NCBI GenBank assembly: GCA_951799425.1
Contig: OX637394.1
Span: 42,581,642-42,645,641 of the forward strand
Direction: 5' to 3'
DNA: 64,000 nucleotides
From: Ilex aquifolium
Lineage: Eukaryota > Streptophyta > Magnoliopsida > Aquifoliales > Aquifoliaceae
Below the pieces are notes generated by a model. That model worked only from the letters and a program-made list of their open reading frames with translations, did no database searches and was not told where the DNA came from. The position numbers were made by a program, and so were the translations under genes. This document shows positions 1 to 11,759 of this stretch, one piece after another. Within the stretch, counting starts at the first letter, position 1. Each line of letters begins with the position of its first letter.

Positions 1-3000
1 CCCACACACCGTATTAACTCACACCGTGTAAACACACAAATGTACTGCAAACACACACTAATACCACAAAAAACACACTCATATACTGATATACCAAAAT
101 AAAGACACACTAACACACAAAATACACAAACTAATCATTGTTCAAAATTAAAATAGTTTATTAAATTTTACAGGATGGATCACTTATCAAAGTAACACTT
201 CGCACATTTAGGTTCAGTGGGATGTGTCAGTGATGCGCAGAGCACTTACCCTTTGTTGAGTGTGTATTAGTATATGCATTTTTTACATATTTGCATGTGT
301 ACATGTGTGTATGTATCTTTTTGATGTATTAGTGTAAGTGTGTGTTAATAATGTGTGTAAACATTGCATGCATGATTTAGTGTCTTAGTGCGTATGTGTG
401 TTTTAGTGCATTATGTGTGTGTCCTTTTTTCATAACTTATAAATTTAAAGATTCATCTAGAATACAACAATTAAATCAAGGTTTCTACTAGTAGTGAAAA
501 CTTTCAACCACCACAACAATTATTAAGAAAACACATCATTAATATTTAAAAATGAAAGCTAGAACATCTACTCAAAGATATCCAAAAGCAATAGTCATAT
601 AGACATCAAGAAGCGAACCTGTATACTCTTCAAAAGTAGTTGTACAGTTATGTCACTTGAATCTCGATTACCATTGATAAAAATAGCGTAGCTAGAGCCA
701 ACTTGGTGTAGGAACTTCAAACTTCAACATCAGTGCCTGTATAGTTCGAGAACTGCAAGAAATCTTAAGCAAATGATTGATATTGGAGACAATATTTAAA
801 TATTTTACAAGAAGAAAAAAAAAAGATAACACTGAAAGAGTCCCATATTACAAAATCAATGACCATACAATAGCCAAAGAAAAAGCTACACCTGTCACAA
901 GCTCGCCTGCAGATAAATCTGTAACTCCTTGGATTGCTACTTGACGAGCCTCCCAAAATTCAATGAGTTAATCTTCTCTCCACCATCTTAAGGTACTACA
1001 TACAATAAGCAATAGCACACATTTAGTTACTCATAGTAATAGTATATAAATACTCAAGCAAAAATCTAAAACCGTTACAAGCTCACCTAATGGTAAATCT
1101 GTAACTACTTGGATTGTTGTTCTATGAGCCTCCCAAATTTCAATAAGTTGATCTTTCCTCCATTGTTTTATAGTACTACAGCACTCAATAGACAATATTA
1201 AACGTCGAGTCATAGCACAAAAATTTTAAAAATAAAATACTCTATTGAAGTATGGCAACAGAGTATTTGTAGAAGGTTAGTCGCTCCTATTGCAATTACT
1301 AATACACAAAAACACATATACAACGGTATTACACAAAAACACAAATATATAAAAAATACATCAAAACACACATATTAACACGCACACTAACATGCCAAAA
1401 ACATGCACACACAAAAATAAATTATTACACAAACACATGCACACGTGAGCACGTCATTACTAAAATACAAACACATAATCACACTGTTAACACACAAGCT
1501 AATACATGAAAAAAAATACACCCCACACACACTAACATACCGAAATACATACACACTCATACATTGTGTTAACAAACACTAATACACCAAAAAATACACA
1601 TAATACATAAAAAAATATAAACACCAACACACTGTTACATAAACACTAATACACCCTCCCTCACACTCTGGTAATACACAGTAATACACCACAAAATAAA
1701 CACATTAATACACCTAAACACATACATTAATTCACAAAAATACATACACTCCATTCACGTGTAGTGTTAACACAGGCTAATCCACTAAAAAAACAGACAC
1801 TAATTTACCAAAACACACTATTAAACAAACACAAATGCAAACACAATAACACACCAAAACGCACACACAAATACAGATAGACACACTAATAAGCATATAC
1901 ATGCATACCCACACCGTATTAACGCACACCGTGTAAACACACAAATGTACCGCAAACATACACTAATACCACAAAAACACACCCATATATTGATATGCTA
2001 CAGAAATAAAGACACACTAATAAACAAAATACACAAACTAATCATTATTCAAAATTAAAATATTTTATTAAATTTTACGGGATGGATAACTAATCAAAAT
2101 AACACTTTGCACATTTAGGTTCGATGGGATGTATCAGTGATGCGCAGAGCACTTACGCTTTGTTGAGTGTGTATATTAACATTGTATGTGTTTTTGTATA
2201 TTAATGTGCATTTTTTACGTATTTGTATGTGTAAGTGCTTGTATGTATACTTTGATGTATTAGTGTGTGTGTGTTAACAATGTGTGTAAATATTGCATAC
2301 GTGGTTTAGTGTCTTAGTGCGTATGTGTGTTTTAGTGTATTCTGTGTGTGTCCTTTTTTCATAACTTATAAATTTAAAGATTCATCTAGAATACAACAAT
2401 TAAATCAAGGTTTCTACTAGTAGTGAAAACTTTCAACCACCACAATAGTTATTAAGAAAACACATCATTAATATTTAAAAATGAAAGCTAAAACATCTAC
2501 TCAAAGATATCTAAAAACAATAGACTTGTAGACATGTAAGAAGCGAACACGTATGCTCTTCAAAAGTAGTGTACAGTTGTGTCACTTGAACCTCGATTAC
2601 CATTGACAAAAATAGCGTAGCTAGAGCCAACATGGTGTAGGAACTTCAAACTTCAACAGTAGTGCCTGTATAGTTTGAGAACTGCAAGAAATCTTAAGCA
2701 AATGATTGAGATCGGATACAATAATTAAATATTTTACAAGAAAAAAAGAAAAGATAACAATGAAAGAGTCACATACCACAAAATCAATGACATACAATAC
2801 TCAAAGAAAAATTTACACCTGTCACAAGCTCGCCAGGTAAATCTGCAACTCCTTGAATTACTGTTTGACGAGCCTCTCAAATTTCAATGGGCTGGTCTTT
2901 CCTCCACCATGTTAAGGTACTACACACAATAAGCAATACCACACATTTAGTCATAGCAATAGTATATAAATACTCAAGCAAAAATCTAAAACCGTTACAA

Positions 3001-5400
3001 GCTCACCTAATGGTAATTTTCCATGCTACTTTATGAGCCTCCCAAATTTCAATAAGTTGGTCTTTCCTCCATCGTTTTATAGTACTATAACACTCAATAG
3101 ACAATATTAAACGTCGAGTCATACCACAAAAATTTAAGAAATAAAATACTCTATGCAAGTATGGAAGCAGAGTAGTTGTAGAAGGTTAGTCGTTCCTATT
3201 ACAATTACTAATACACAAAAACACATACACAACGTATTACATAAAAGCACATATATTGATACACGTAAAAACACACAAACGAATACACAAAAACACAAAT
3301 AGACATAAAAATACACAATAACACACATTGTGTTTCGCACACGTGCGCATGCCATCACTAAAATACACACACATAATCACATCGTTAACACACAAACATG
3401 AAAAAAACACACACTATCATACTAAAATACATACACACCCACACTGTTAACAAACACTAATATTCCAAAAAACACACATAATACATCAAAAAAACATAGA
3501 CACCAATACACTATTACACACACTAACACTCTCTCACACACTCTGTTAATACCTACTAATACACCACAAAATAAATACATTAATACGCCAAAACACATAC
3601 ACAAACATACATTAATTCACTAATATACATACACTCCATTCACATGTAGTGTTAACACAGTCTAATCCACCAAAATGAAAACACTAATCCACCACAAATA
3701 CAAACACTAATATACAAAACACACTATTAAACAAACACAAATGCTAACACACCACACCAATCAGCATATACATACACACCCACACACCGTGATAACACGT
3801 ACAAATGTTCCACAAACACACGAATAAAACAAACAAATAAACACAATAAAATACACTATTATAGAAACACAAACTAAAATATACACCAAAAAACACACAT
3901 ATTCACACACACACACACACACACTAATACCACAAAAAACACACAAATACACTGATACACCAAGGAAACACAGACACACCAACGCACAAAATACATACAA
4001 ACTTATCATTGTTCAAATTTTACAGGATTCATCACTAATCAAAGTAACACTCACATATTGCACATTCAAGTTCGCTGGGACGTGTCAGTGATGCGCATAG
4101 CACTTACGTTTTTGTTGAGTGTGTGTATTAACATTGTACACGTTTTTGTGTATTAGTATGTGCATTTTTTACGTATTTGTATGTGTATATGTATACTTTG
4201 ATTTATTAGTGTGTGTTTTAAATATGTGTGTAAGCATTGCATGCATGGTTTAGTGTCTTAGTGTGTATGTATATTTTGGTGTATTAATATGTTTGTGTTT
4301 TTGATATATTAGTGTGTGTTTTGGTATATTAGTGTGTGTATGTATGTGCCCTTTTTTCATAACTTGAAAATTTAAAGATTTATGTAGAATACAACAATTA
4401 AATCAAGTTTTCTACTAGTAGTGAAAAACCACCACAACAAAATTATTAAGAAAACAAATCATTAATATTTAAAAATGAAAGCTAGAGCATCTACTCAAAG
4501 ATATCCAAAAGGAATAGTCATGTAAACATGCAAAAAACGAACCTGTATGCTCTTCAAAAGTAGGTGCACAATTGTGTCACTTGAACCTGGATTAACATTG
4601 ACAAAAAATCGTGTAGCTAGAACCAACATGGTGTATGATCTTCAAGCTTCAACATTAGTGTCTGTATAGCTCGAGAACTGCAAAAAATCTTAAACAAACG
4701 ATTGAGATCGAAGACAATAATTAAGTATTTTAAAAAGAAAACGCTAAAAAAGTCATACCACAAAATCAATACTATGGACTACTCAAAGAAAAATCTCCAC
4801 GTCACAAACTCGCCTGAAAGTAAATCTGCAACTCCTTGGATTACTGCTTGACGAGCCTCCCAAATTTTAATAGTTTGGTCTTCCTCCACCATTTTAAGGT
4901 ACTACGCACAATAAGCAATAGCACACATTGAATCATAGCAATAACATATAAATACTCAAGCAAAAATCTACAACCGTTACAAGATCACCTAATAGTAAAT
5001 CTGTAACTTCTTAGATTGTTGCTTTATGAGCCTCTCAAATTTCAATAAGTTGGTCTTTCCTCCATCGTTTTAAGGTAGTATAACACTCCATAGGCAATAT
5101 TAAACATCGAGTAATAGCAAAAAAATTAAGAAAAAAAATACTGAAAGCAAGTATGGCAATAGAGTAGTTATAGTAGGTTAGTCGTTCCTATTATAACTAC
5201 TAATACACAAAAATACATATACACAACGGTAATACACAAAAACACACAAACGAATACACAAAAACACAAATAAACACACAAATACACCAAAATGTACATT
5301 GTATTAACACGTACATTAACACACCAAAAACATGCACACAAAAACAAATTAGTACAAAAATATACGCACGCGTGCACACACTATCACAAGGATAAGAAAA
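1..5400. repeat. Array of ~2-kb AC-rich tandem units (array A)
   Basis: Three direct units are visible. A conserved anchor (cataactt followed by aatttaaagatt) recurs at 431, 2360 and 4358, a period of about 1.93-2.0 kb. Each unit has ~1 kb of degenerate minisatellite made of short words such as acactaatacaccaaaa, then a GT-rich stretch, then ~0.8 kb of more complex sequence. The complex part contains two related exon-like segments on the - strand (for example around 880-960 and 1085-1210). The many short ORFs rich in Cys, Val, Tyr and Phe are low-complexity translations of the AC/GT repeat, not genes. Confidence 0.85.
1085..1213 (-). pseudogene. Exon-like segment in the ~2-kb unit, product unrecognised
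   Basis: On the - strand this segment reads open from MTRRLILSIEC to a run containing WRKDQLIEIWEAH and VTDLPLGELV. It ends in a good donor consensus (AG|GTGAGC). A related segment, with WRED..IEFWEARQ and VTDLSAGELV, lies about 200 bp away in the same unit. The pair recurs in the other units near 2880/3060, 4860/5040, 32460/32640, 34430/34610, 36480/36650 and 38410/38590. Several copies carry stops or frameshifts; the copy near 5030, for example, has stops. I do not recognise the family. The likeliest reading is a decayed exon pair captured in a repeat. Confidence 0.3.
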
Positions 5401-7149
5401 ATAGGGTAGGCTTAAAGCTAAACCCATAAAATGATTTGCTTAGTGTTATGCTTGGTCTATACTTGCTCCTCATATTAATATACTACCTAGTGGTTGTACC
5501 CCAAAACCTCTTTCTCATCAAAACCTCACTTTTTTTAAAATCAACTTGATCCATACCATTAAGAAAACATGCAAATCAATAAAACCAGCCGAAATCATAC
5601 GCACATATAGAACAACATAATGCATTTAGTTTTTATCCACTTGAATCAGTACACTAACATAAACCCCACAGGACATACAAGTTTACTTTCGTTTGCACGT
5701 AACACAATGTAAAAAATGACACACATGAGCTACAAAACTTGTATAGGAATGAAATGAGTCATGCACGAGCTCATATTTAGCTCAAGATCGCTAAATTGCC
5801 CTCCCCAAGTGATATAACTAAATATGACTTGTAAGTATTCATGATATTTATTACATGAAAATGTTTGAGTTTACTGTATCCAAAACTAGTGCTACAAGTT
5901 AATGGCCTCAGGACTCTTAAATAATTTAGGGATGAGTAAGAGGTAAATATTATTTAAGACATGTTTGGTCACAAAAGTGGCAAAAGGAACCCGAAAATAA
6001 GAATTTTGAATAAATGGACTAAACGGTTGGCAGGACTAGTCGACCTATTGATACTGGCATCCTAACCAATGGTCAACCGACGACTGGATATAATTCAAAA
6101 AACCAATTATCTTTTCTTATTTGAAATCCCCTGAAATCTAAATCATAAGGTATAATTCAAAAGCCACACATTCCCCTTCACAAAATCATTCAAACAAAAA
6201 CTTTACATGTAGAAACATTAAGTAAATCATGCATGTTTTTCAAAACCACATACTCCCCAACTCCCTTATATATCTGAAAAATCAGATGACATGAAGTACG
6301 TAGGAAGTATTTTGAGCAAGAAAAAAAAAAGAGGTCACCAAAACACAACAAGAGCCACTTACCTTCCAAATAACAAAATTGCTCATGAACAAAATGGAAG
6401 TGACTGAAAGAGAAAAATGGAAAATCAAATAACCAAAATAAAAGAGATTATGTTAGTCAAAAAAATAAGTAAAATCATTGCAGAGAAAATTGATAAACAG
6501 CCCTAGCAACTCGGATAGGTAGAAATGAAAGAAAAAAGAAACAAACCTTTTTATCAAGACTATAGGCATGGGACTTTTCAAACTTTTCTTGGCTGATTAT
6601 TCGTTGCAATGCTTTTGGAAGTGTTGGCAGTTTGAGTACAGCATGTAGCTACGAGTCAAGATAAGTCTCAAAGACATAAATCAATATCATAAAACATGAT
6701 CAACAGAAAAACAGACTAAATGTTAGTTAAAAACAACATAAAAAACTCTGACTACAAAGGAAAAGTTGGTTGAAACCTCACACAATCACAACACTGGGAT
6801 TCAAAAAACAAACAATGAGGATTCAGCTTAAAAGATGCAAAGAGTAACATTCGCATATAAAAAGTTTTTCGTATTTCTAAGGCCTCTACATCTTAGAGTA
6901 TGCTGCTTAATGGGCGATAAACAACTCCATCAAGAACCTCTACTATGTCATTAGCCAGCTAAGTTAGTAACATGCAATCATCACAGTATGGAAGCAATTT
7001 GGCTCTCCTTAAAAAGGCAAGCCTTAAGAAAAAGGTCCACGAATACTATAGTCTATTTGTTATTATTATTTTTTTAACAGTGATTGAAACATCTCATTTG
7101 GAAAAAAAAAAAAGGAGAGGAAAAGGCACAAATCTCAATTTAAGAAACA

Positions 7150-7310
7150 AAATTATCAGCAACAAGAAATTGAAGAAACAAAATAATCGGCGAAAAGAAA
7201 TTCAAGAAACACAACAATCAACAAAAAGATATTCAAGAAACACAACAATCAACAAAAAGAAGTTCAAGAAACAAAATTATTAGCAAAAATAAATTCAAGA
7301 AACAAAATAA
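7150..7310. repeat. A-rich ~31-bp minisatellite
   Basis: Degenerate units of the form caagaaacacaacaatcaac plus aaaaagaaatt repeat about five times at roughly 31-bp spacing. The same minisatellite lies at about 40670-40845 in copy B. Confidence 0.65.
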
Positions 7311-8095
7311 ATGAGTTGACACCGCAAGAAAGGGAAAAACATAAGAAACCAACACTTTACTTATTTTATTTTTTTTAAAGCAGAACGGCAATTATTGTTC
7401 ATGTTTTGCTAGTTACAAGATTACAACATCATGATGTGTTAGCTGGGATGAAACTCCCTCTTTGTACATGATGTATAGCTAGAAGATTATGACTGTAAGC
7501 TCAATACGACCAAGAAAAATGAACGGCTAACCAGCACTTTACTTATGGATAAAAGATCAACAATCAATTCTTGTTTTCAAGAAAATAGAAATATTTAAGC
7601 ACTAAAAGCGATTGAACACAAGAAAGAAACCCTAAGAATCAAATTTAATAGGAAAAGATCAATTAATAACCCTAAAATAAAATTATCCTTGTAACAACAG
7701 AGCTGTAGAGAGACTTTGACGCCAATCACATTCCTTTACACAAAAGGGCTGGAAAGCATCCCCTCTGAACACTTAGACAGAGATAGTAACTTGGAATAAA
7801 AAAATTTCGGCTCCATTAAATGACATCTTTCAAATCTCAAGTACTTCTTCGCACTTAGCCATAATTTGACAATCCAGAGAAATCAAATCCTCATTATATA
7901 TAAGTAGCCCACATATAATGCACAATAATTGCCAAAAATTCCTTGTAAAAATTCTATTTAAGAACAAGAAGTCAAGAATATCCTGGGGATTCTTCACCTT
8001 TCGGAGTTAACTAAACCTTACTCGACTAAGTAAATGCTAAAAGGTGAGAACCATACAAAAACAAACAACAAAAACCCAAGACAAAGAAACAAAGG

Positions 8096-8172
8096 CGATT
8101 GAACACAAGAACGAAACCCTAATAATCCAATTTAATAGGAAAAGATCAAGTAATAACCCTAAAAAAAGGAAC
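8096..8172. repeat. Local duplication of 7608-7683
   Basis: The segment beginning gcgattgaacacaagaa and running through taataaccctaaaa repeats 7608-7683 about 490 bp downstream. Copy B lacks this second copy: its sequence passes directly from caaagaaac to aacagataac near 41620. The duplication therefore arose in copy A, or was lost from B, after the segmental duplication. Confidence 0.7.
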
Positions 8173-8206
8173 AACAGATAACAAAAGATTTCAAAAATAT
8201 TTAATT

Positions 8207-9196
8207 TGATGGGCCAAGCCCAAGGGCCCAACTCATGTTACAAGCCCAAAGGGCTCGACTCCTAGAGAACCAGCAAATCCAGCCCAATATGGTCAACCCG
8301 ATCAAGCTCATCAAGCTCAAAGAGCTAAATTAGCAGGGAGCACACAAGGTCATCCAAGGACCCTGGCACCCAGACCATCCCAGGCGCCCAGGCCATCACG
8401 CCAGGCGCCCAGGCCTCCTCTTCAGGCGGCCTGCCCTCCTCCTCATGCGCCGCCCAGGTCTCCTCATCAGGCGCCCAGCCCTCCTCCTCGTCACCCTGGA
8501 ATAAGGGTCATCCCAGGAGCCTCACCTCCACCACCTTGGAAACAGTCAACCTTCACCTCATCATTTGACCGAGTCTCATGGAGAGCACCGCAACTGTCTC
8601 GCCCGTTGAGAAGAAGTCGCAAGTCCCACCAGAATAATTGGACAGTTGATATTAAGTCGCCTCAATCTGTTAGTGGACGACTATAAAATGTAAGCCCCAC
8701 TAACACTTGGGGGGCAGAGCAGATCAGATCACACTCTACTGAGCACAAAAACTCCTCTCTATCTCTAAGTCTGTAACTCTCCGTTCTCTCTACTCACCGG
8801 AGTTAATAAAATAATTCGGCAGCTCTAGCCATTCAAAAGTGGACGTAGGTCGCATTGACCGAACCACTATAATTATTGTCTTCTCTCTCTCTACTTAAAC
8901 TATGACATTTATTACTATTACTTGACAGTTGGTGTGCAAAGTCAATTTGTGCATAGCAGATCAGATCACACTCTACTGAGCACAAAAACTCATCTCTATC
9001 TCTAAGTCTGTAACTCTCCGTTCTCTCTACTCACCGGAGTTAATAAAATAATCCGGCAGCTCTAGCCATTCAAAAGTGGACGTAGGTCGCATTGACCGAA
9101 CCACTATAATTATTGTCTTCTCTCTCTCTACTTAAACTATCACATTTATTACTATTACTTGATAGTTGGTGTGCAAAGTCAATTTGTGCATCATCA
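8207..9196 (+). repeat. 5' LTR with an internal 237-bp duplication
   Basis: The LTR is 990 bp, against 734 bp for its 3' partner. Most of the excess is a tandem duplication: 8719-8955 and 8956-9192 both start gcagatcagatcacactc and run to tgtgcat. The U3 part carries several copies of the word ggcgcccag (about 8380-8480). Confidence 0.88.
8682..8688 (+). promoter_or_regulatory. LTR TATA box
   Basis: TATAAAA lies just before the duplicated R-U5 block and recurs in the 3' LTR in the same context (ctataaaatgtaagcccc). It is the likely core promoter of the element. An AATAAA at 8805-8810 downstream could serve as its poly(A) signal; it recurs in the second R-U5 copy. Confidence 0.6.
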
Positions 9197-9197
9197 G

Positions 9198-9217
9198 TTT
9201 GGCACCGTCTGTGGGAA
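9198..9217 (+). other. Primer-binding-like site
   Basis: The sequence tttggcaccgtctgtgggaa lies one base after the LTR end. It resembles the TTTGGCGCCGTCTGTGGGAA-type site common in plant gypsy elements. The gypsy element in copy B has the related site at 50631-50650. Confidence 0.6.
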
Positions 9218-9259
9218 TCGACAAAATTCTCATTTCTAAACACTTTCTCTGTTGAATCA

Positions 9260-10387
9260 ATGGCGATCACTACCCGATCGATGAACCAACCTGAGGATAA
9301 CCAACCAAGAGAAGAGGAGGTTGCTCATCCCCTAACCAATCCTGTCCCGAGTACGCAGCAGATGCTGGAGACCATGCAGGAGCTTGTGGCCCAGAACCAA
9401 CAGATCCTTCAACTAATGCTTGTTGTGCAAGGAGGAGCACAACCTGGACCTCAAGTGAGAGGAGCTCCACGCCCTGGGCGTCAAGAAGCTCCCCACATGG
9501 GTGCTCCCCATCAGGGCGCCCCGCCTATGGGAGCCCCCTTGGGCGCCCAGCATGGGAGAACTCCCCATGAGGGACCTCCACCTCCTCCTCCTCCAGCTCC
9601 TGCACCACATGGTGAAGACTCTTGTCTCCAAGAGGATGAGGGTGAAAACCAAAACATGGAGCATGGGAGTCATTTCCATGATCATTCCAGAAGAGCTCCC
9701 AACCATTGGGATGAGAAAATTAAGGAGGTACAAAATCAATTGGATGACATCTTCAACGCCATGAAGGCAGAGGGACTCGAGACAGTGGACTACCTCGTAA
9801 GGCGAACAGACACACCTTTCAAGCCAGACGTGACGAACTACCCCCTTCCTCAAAAGTTTAAAATGCCATCCGTGGAGACCTTTGACAGAACGAAGGATCC
9901 ACTAGACCACCTTGAAACTTACAAAACTCTAATGCAGCTGCACAACGTCCCTGACGAAATCATGTGCAGAGCATTCCCAACTACCTTGAAGGGATCAGCG
10001 CGACAATGGTTCGCCAAACTCACCCCGGCCTCTATAGGCTCCTTCGCTGAATTGAGCAGATCATTTGTGACACAGTTAATTGGTGGACGCCACCAACAGA
10101 AGCCTGTCACCCATCTGCTCAGCATAAAACAAGATCGAGATGAGAGTCTAAGGAGTTACCTTACTCGTTTTAACGAGGAGGTCCTCCAAATTTAGGAGCC
10201 CAATGACAAAGTCATCATGACCGCCTTCCTGGGAGGCCTCTGCTCATCGAGTTTCCTCTTTTCAGTAATGAAGCGACCACCAAAGAGCATGCCAGAACTA
10301 TTGGCAAAAGCTCAAAAATATATGAATGCTGAGGAAATCAACAGGTCTAGGCGAGGTGAATTATCTCGCGAATCGTCAAAAGATTGA
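9260..10387 (+). CDS. Retrotransposon gag polyprotein, interrupted by one stop
   Basis: The frame starts at the ATG of MAITTRSMNQ and encodes about 375 residues. It has a Gln/Pro/Gly-rich N-terminal third with a polyproline run, then a Retrotrans_gag-like domain with the words KFKMPSVETFDRTKDP, LKGSARQWF and RDESLRSYLTRFNEE. An in-frame TAG at 10193-10195 interrupts it; the same frame then continues with EPNDKVIMTAFLGGL to a TGA at 10385-10387. No CCHC zinc knuckle or protease follows. Gag would package element RNA, so this copy is probably inactive unless the stop is read through. The open frame extends upstream to 9113, but the MAITTRS start fits its position after the primer site. Confidence 0.8.
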
Positions 10388-10392
10388 CCTGT

Positions 10393-10940
10393 CTCTGCAC
10401 TGTTCTCAAACAGGCAGCCTATCTCCAGCTTAGCGGCTCTCTCGAGGGTCGCCAAAAAGCTTGGCCTCTGCACTGTTCTCAAACAGGCAGCCTATCTCCA
10501 GCTTAGCGGCTCTCTCGCGGGTCGCCAAAAAGCTTGGCCTCTGCACTGTTCTCAAACAAGCAGCCTATCTCCAGCTTAGCGGCTCTCTCGAGGGTCGCCA
10601 AAAAGCTTGGCCTCTGCACTGTTCTCAAACAGGCAGCCTATCTCCAGCTTAGCGGCTCTCTCGCGGGTCGCCAAAAAGCTTGGTCTCTGCACTGTTCTCA
10701 AACAGGCAGCCTATCTCCAGCTTAGTGGCTCTCTCGAGGGTCGCCAAAAAGCTTGGCCTCTGCACTGTTCTCAAACAGGCAGCCTATCTCCAGCTTAGCG
10801 GCTCTCTCGAGGGTCGCAAAAATGCCTGGCATATCTCTGCTCTGCTCTTAAGCAGACAGCCTACCTCTGCACTGCTCTCAAGCAGGCAGCCCACCTACCT
10901 CTGCACTGTTCTCAAACAGGCAGCCTATACCTCAAGCTTA
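10393..10940 (+). repeat. 73-bp tandem array after gag
   Basis: Six near-identical 73-bp units start at 10393, 10466, 10539, 10612, 10685 and 10758. Each begins ctctgcactgttctcaaa and includes ggcagcctatctccagctta. Degenerate partial units follow to about 10940. Because 73 is not a multiple of three, the repeat cycles through the frames and yields shadow ORFs of about 63 aa. Units differ mainly at ctcgaggg versus ctcgcggg and single bases. The array sits where pol would be expected. Confidence 0.92.
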
Positions 10941-11759
10941 AGGACTCTTTCATGGGTCGCCAAAAGCTCGGTCTCAAGAGGCACAACTCTCTCACGAGTA
11001 ACTTCAAACTCTGTCTTTGCTCTCGCGCAAACAACCTATCTCTCTCAAGGTAATCATGTTAAATATTTTAATGTTTGGAATAACATTATTTTTTTTGACA
11101 CCTCTCAGGCGCCCAGCACCTATTTGGCGCCCAGCACAAGTCCCCAACACCTCTTAGGCGCCCAGACCTCCCAAGCGCCCAGCACAGGTGCCCAGTACTT
11201 CTCAGGCGTCCAGACCCCCCAGGCTCGCCCAAAGCAATTCCGGCTCGCCCAAGGCAGCTCCAACTCGCCCAAGGTGCTCGAAATGAGGCTTATAATATAT
11301 CAAATCGAAGCTCTCGACGAGCCCTACAAAACTCACTGCCAAAGGCAGTGATTGATGCTGTAAAAAGTCCAAAAAAAGGCTCAGAAACAGCTGTTTTGGC
11401 CTCCCGAAGTTTAAAAAAAAAAAAAAATTCTGCTCACCCAAAACAGTGCTCTACTCGCCCAAACGGTGCCCTGCTCGCCCAAATCGCTCGCTCATCTCTT
11501 TGCTCGAAGTTGTGACCGTAACTTTTGTTCCGTTGCTCCAAATGAGGCTTATAATATATCAAATCGAAGCTTTCAACGAATCCTACAAAACACACTGCCC
11601 ATGGCAATGACTAATGCTCTAAAAAGTCCAAAAAAGGCTCAGAAACAGCTGTTTTGGCCTCCCGAAGTTCTTCAAGTTATGCCGGTCAGCCGAAAATTCA
11701 AATTCAACCGAATGCCCTTCTCTCCAAGTTCCATTGGACACAGGGCATTGAGGGGCAAA
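10941..11759 (+). other. Noncoding internal region of the gag-only element
   Basis: No conserved coding signal is visible. It includes several ggcgcccag words (11105-11215) that echo the LTR U3. It also has a direct repeat of about 130 bp starting aaatgaggcttataatat at 11281 and again at 11540, offset 259 bp. The long + frame at 10680-11351 runs through tandem repeat and this region and is not considered a gene. Confidence 0.6.

Larger units (their letters stand above)
5401..8206. other. Noncoding block between AC array and LTR element
   Basis: No gene is visible here. The block is AT-rich and matches 38976-41650 closely. Small indels separate the copies: copy A has extra sequence around 5770-5785 and 7055-7085. 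The 103-aa reading frame at 6972-7283 is mostly a Lys/Asn/Gln-rich translation of an A-rich minisatellite and is not supported as a gene. Confidence 0.6.

Noticed and set aside
1387..5427. Many - strand frames of 60-82 aa rich in Cys, Val, Phe and Tyr
   Set aside because: They are translations of the AC/GT minisatellite, shift between units, and show no family motif.
9413..9853. 146-aa - strand frame
   Set aside because: It is the antisense shadow of the Pro/Gly-rich gag region.
10393..10940. Possible CRISPR-like array
   Set aside because: Units are head-to-tail 73-bp tandem repeats with no unique spacers, in a plant retrotransposon.
10680..11351. 223-aa + frame
   Set aside because: It runs through the tandem repeat and then noncoding element DNA, and the composition changes with the underlying repeats.
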